DNA from: Hespellia sp.
GTDB taxonomy: Bacteria; Bacillota; Clostridia; Lachnospirales; Lachnospiraceae
Direction of reading: 5' to 3'
DNA: 41,132 bases
Assembly: GCA_028694105.1 (NCBI GenBank)
Contig: JAQUUC010000034.1
Span: 1 to 41,132 of the forward strand
The stretch's first letter is position 1. Each line of letters begins with the position of its first letter. Position numbers and translations under genes: made by a program. Below are positions 40,265 to 41,132 of the stretch, piece after piece. The notes beneath the pieces are model-generated. The model had not been told where the DNA came from. It saw nothing but the letters and a program-made list of their open reading frames with translations, and made no database searches.

Positions 40265-41132
40265 CTAGTTCAGCCCCATATCTTTTACGACCGTCAATGC
40301 TTCGTTCACTTTTTCACTTGAAACAAAAATCATCACACGATCATTGAGCCCTCGCCCCATACCATAGCGCACTGAAGCAAACCCGGCATCGCCCATATCC
40401 TGTTTATATACCGCAATGTCATTTTGTTTTAACGCTTCTATTATCATATTAGCCTGCATATTTCCATCCGCAACAAAAAAATTCACCGGCTCTGCTTTCT
40501 CGCCTATCGAAGTCTCAGCAATGATACCTTCTTTGTCTTTTCTCTTGCAATTAAAGTAATCTAATATTCTTAAGGTTACGAACCCCAATATTGTCGTACC
40601 GACAAAGAACAGGATTGCTATATGCACAGTCAGGTCCGCTTTCGCACCCATTTGATGATAACTGAGTGCTAATACGACAGTAAAGAACGCCGAACATACC
40701 ACACTTACCAAAATATCTTTAGACGGGGTACTGTGCATACTTGACCCGGTTGACCATGTACCGTTGTACACCATAATTCCAATATACGTGATCCCGCCGA
40801 CCAACAATATTGCGGTTTCTCCTATTACAGCCATCAGACTATTTGTCATGATCAGCTGCATCACAATCATTACCACGCAAATTCCAAATGTAAGTCCAAA
40901 TGCAGTATTTCCGGCTTTCGCAGTCTTTTCTTTTTCCAGCTTACTGTAATCTGCAACTCTGGATAATGTCTCCTTCAGTTCTTTATCCATATTCTCTCCT
41001 TTCCGTTCACCATTAATGATTTCCTTAATATCGACATCATAATAATCTGCCATTTGGACAAGAATACTCAAATCCGGCAGATTCGATCCGGTTTCCCAAC
41101 GGGAAACCGTTCGTCCTGATACCAAAAGTATC
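40265..41132 (-). CDS. HTH membrane protein with C-terminal DUF2007 (partial, N-terminus beyond right edge)
   Basis: The minus strand is open from the right edge to a TAG at 40265, about 289 codons; the true start lies outside. The visible N-terminus is the second half of an XRE-type HTH (SGRTVSRWETGSNLPDLSILVQMADYYDVDIKEIING). After a linker (KELKETLSRVADYSKLEKEK) four hydrophobic segments follow, then a short Lys-rich stretch and a C-terminal DUF2007-like domain (EPVNFFVADGNMQANMIIEALKQNDIAVYKQDMG to MIFVSSEKVNEALTVVKDMG), a putative signal-transducing fold. The protein would be a membrane-anchored transcription factor. Such HTH-membrane proteins are common in Lachnospiraceae; the target is unknown. 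The Rpn remnant directly follows. Confidence 0.85.
   Translation of the reverse strand, partial: ILLVSGRTVSRWETGSNLPDLSILVQMADYYDVDIKEIINGERKGENMDKELKETLSRVADYSKLEKEKTAKAGNTAFGLTFGICVVMIVMQLIMTNSLMAVIGETAILLVGGITYIGIMVYNGTWSTGSSMHSTPSKDILVSVVCSAFFTVVLALSYHQMGAKADLTVHIAILFFVGTTILGFVTLRILDYFNCKRKDKEGIIAETSIGEKAEPVNFFVADGNMQANMIIEALKQNDIAVYKQDMGDAGFASVRYGMGRGLNDRVMIFVSSEKVNEALTVVKDMGLN

Overview
The window looks like chromosomal DNA of an anaerobic gut-type Firmicute, most likely Lachnospiraceae (Clostridia). The reasons are the moderate-to-low GC, AGGAGG-type ribosome binding sites, pyruvate formate-lyase with its activase, a Trp T-box, a glycine riboswitch, and protein families common in that group (GPH symporters, GH78, AAA-like/PD-(D/E)XK proteins, YolD plus Y-family polymerase, Rpn remnants, HTH-DUF2007). 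I see no rRNA, tRNA, CRISPR array, intact insertion sequence or phage module. Genus is not assignable by eye.

Layout. 1-8.5 kb: a rhamnoside locus with a GPH symporter (cut by the left edge), a divergent AraC regulator and an intracellular GH78 alpha-L-rhamnosidase. It is interrupted by accessory genes: a Uma2-type protein, a decayed MazE-like antitoxin and an HTH/AAA-like/PD-(D/E)XK protein. The same half-sites, repeated at a 20-bp period, lie upstream of both the symporter and the rhamnosidase, which ties the two ends together. 8.5-10.1 kb: an AGCS amino-acid symporter behind a single-aptamer glycine riboswitch. 10.2-13.5 kb: a small P-loop protein, a group made of pyridoxamine kinase, a TatD-associated radical SAM protein and a 28-residue membrane peptide that lies outside standard ORF length cut-offs, and an orphan PD-(D/E)XK-like protein. 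13.7-17 kb: pflB and pflA, with a stem-loop at the start of the pflB leader. 17-19.7 kb: a Zn/Cd detoxification operon (ArsR repressor, free-standing HMA protein, P1B ATPase).

19.7-24.1 kb: a five-domain c-di-GMP response regulator (REC-GGDEF-EAL-REC-GGDEF), a HAD phosphatase and a ROK glucokinase, all on the minus strand. 24.2-26.9 kb: trpB2 and a LysR gene behind a T-box whose likely specifier is UGG (Trp). 26.9-31 kb: sugar O-acetyltransferase, PHP histidinol-phosphatase, MATE exporter and aromatic-acid-exporter-like protein. 31.1-35.1 kb: an apparent L(+)-tartrate module (SLC13-type permease, TtdA, TtdB, divergent LysR). 35.1-36.8 kb: Y-family polymerase plus YolD-like partner. 36.8-39.1 kb: MFS permease and divergent cupin-AraC regulator. 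39.2-41.1 kb: a PNPOx-like flavoprotein, an Rpn-nuclease remnant and a right-edge HTH/membrane/DUF2007 protein.

Most of the window is ordinary metabolic and regulatory chromosome. The least explained items are the self-regulating HTH/AAA/nuclease protein with its 13-bp inverted repeat, the 28-aa membrane peptide behind the radical SAM gene, the T-box unit that also carries a LysR gene, and the long stem-loops at 13.6 kb and in the pflB leader. Function assignments are from motif reading only; no database search was run.
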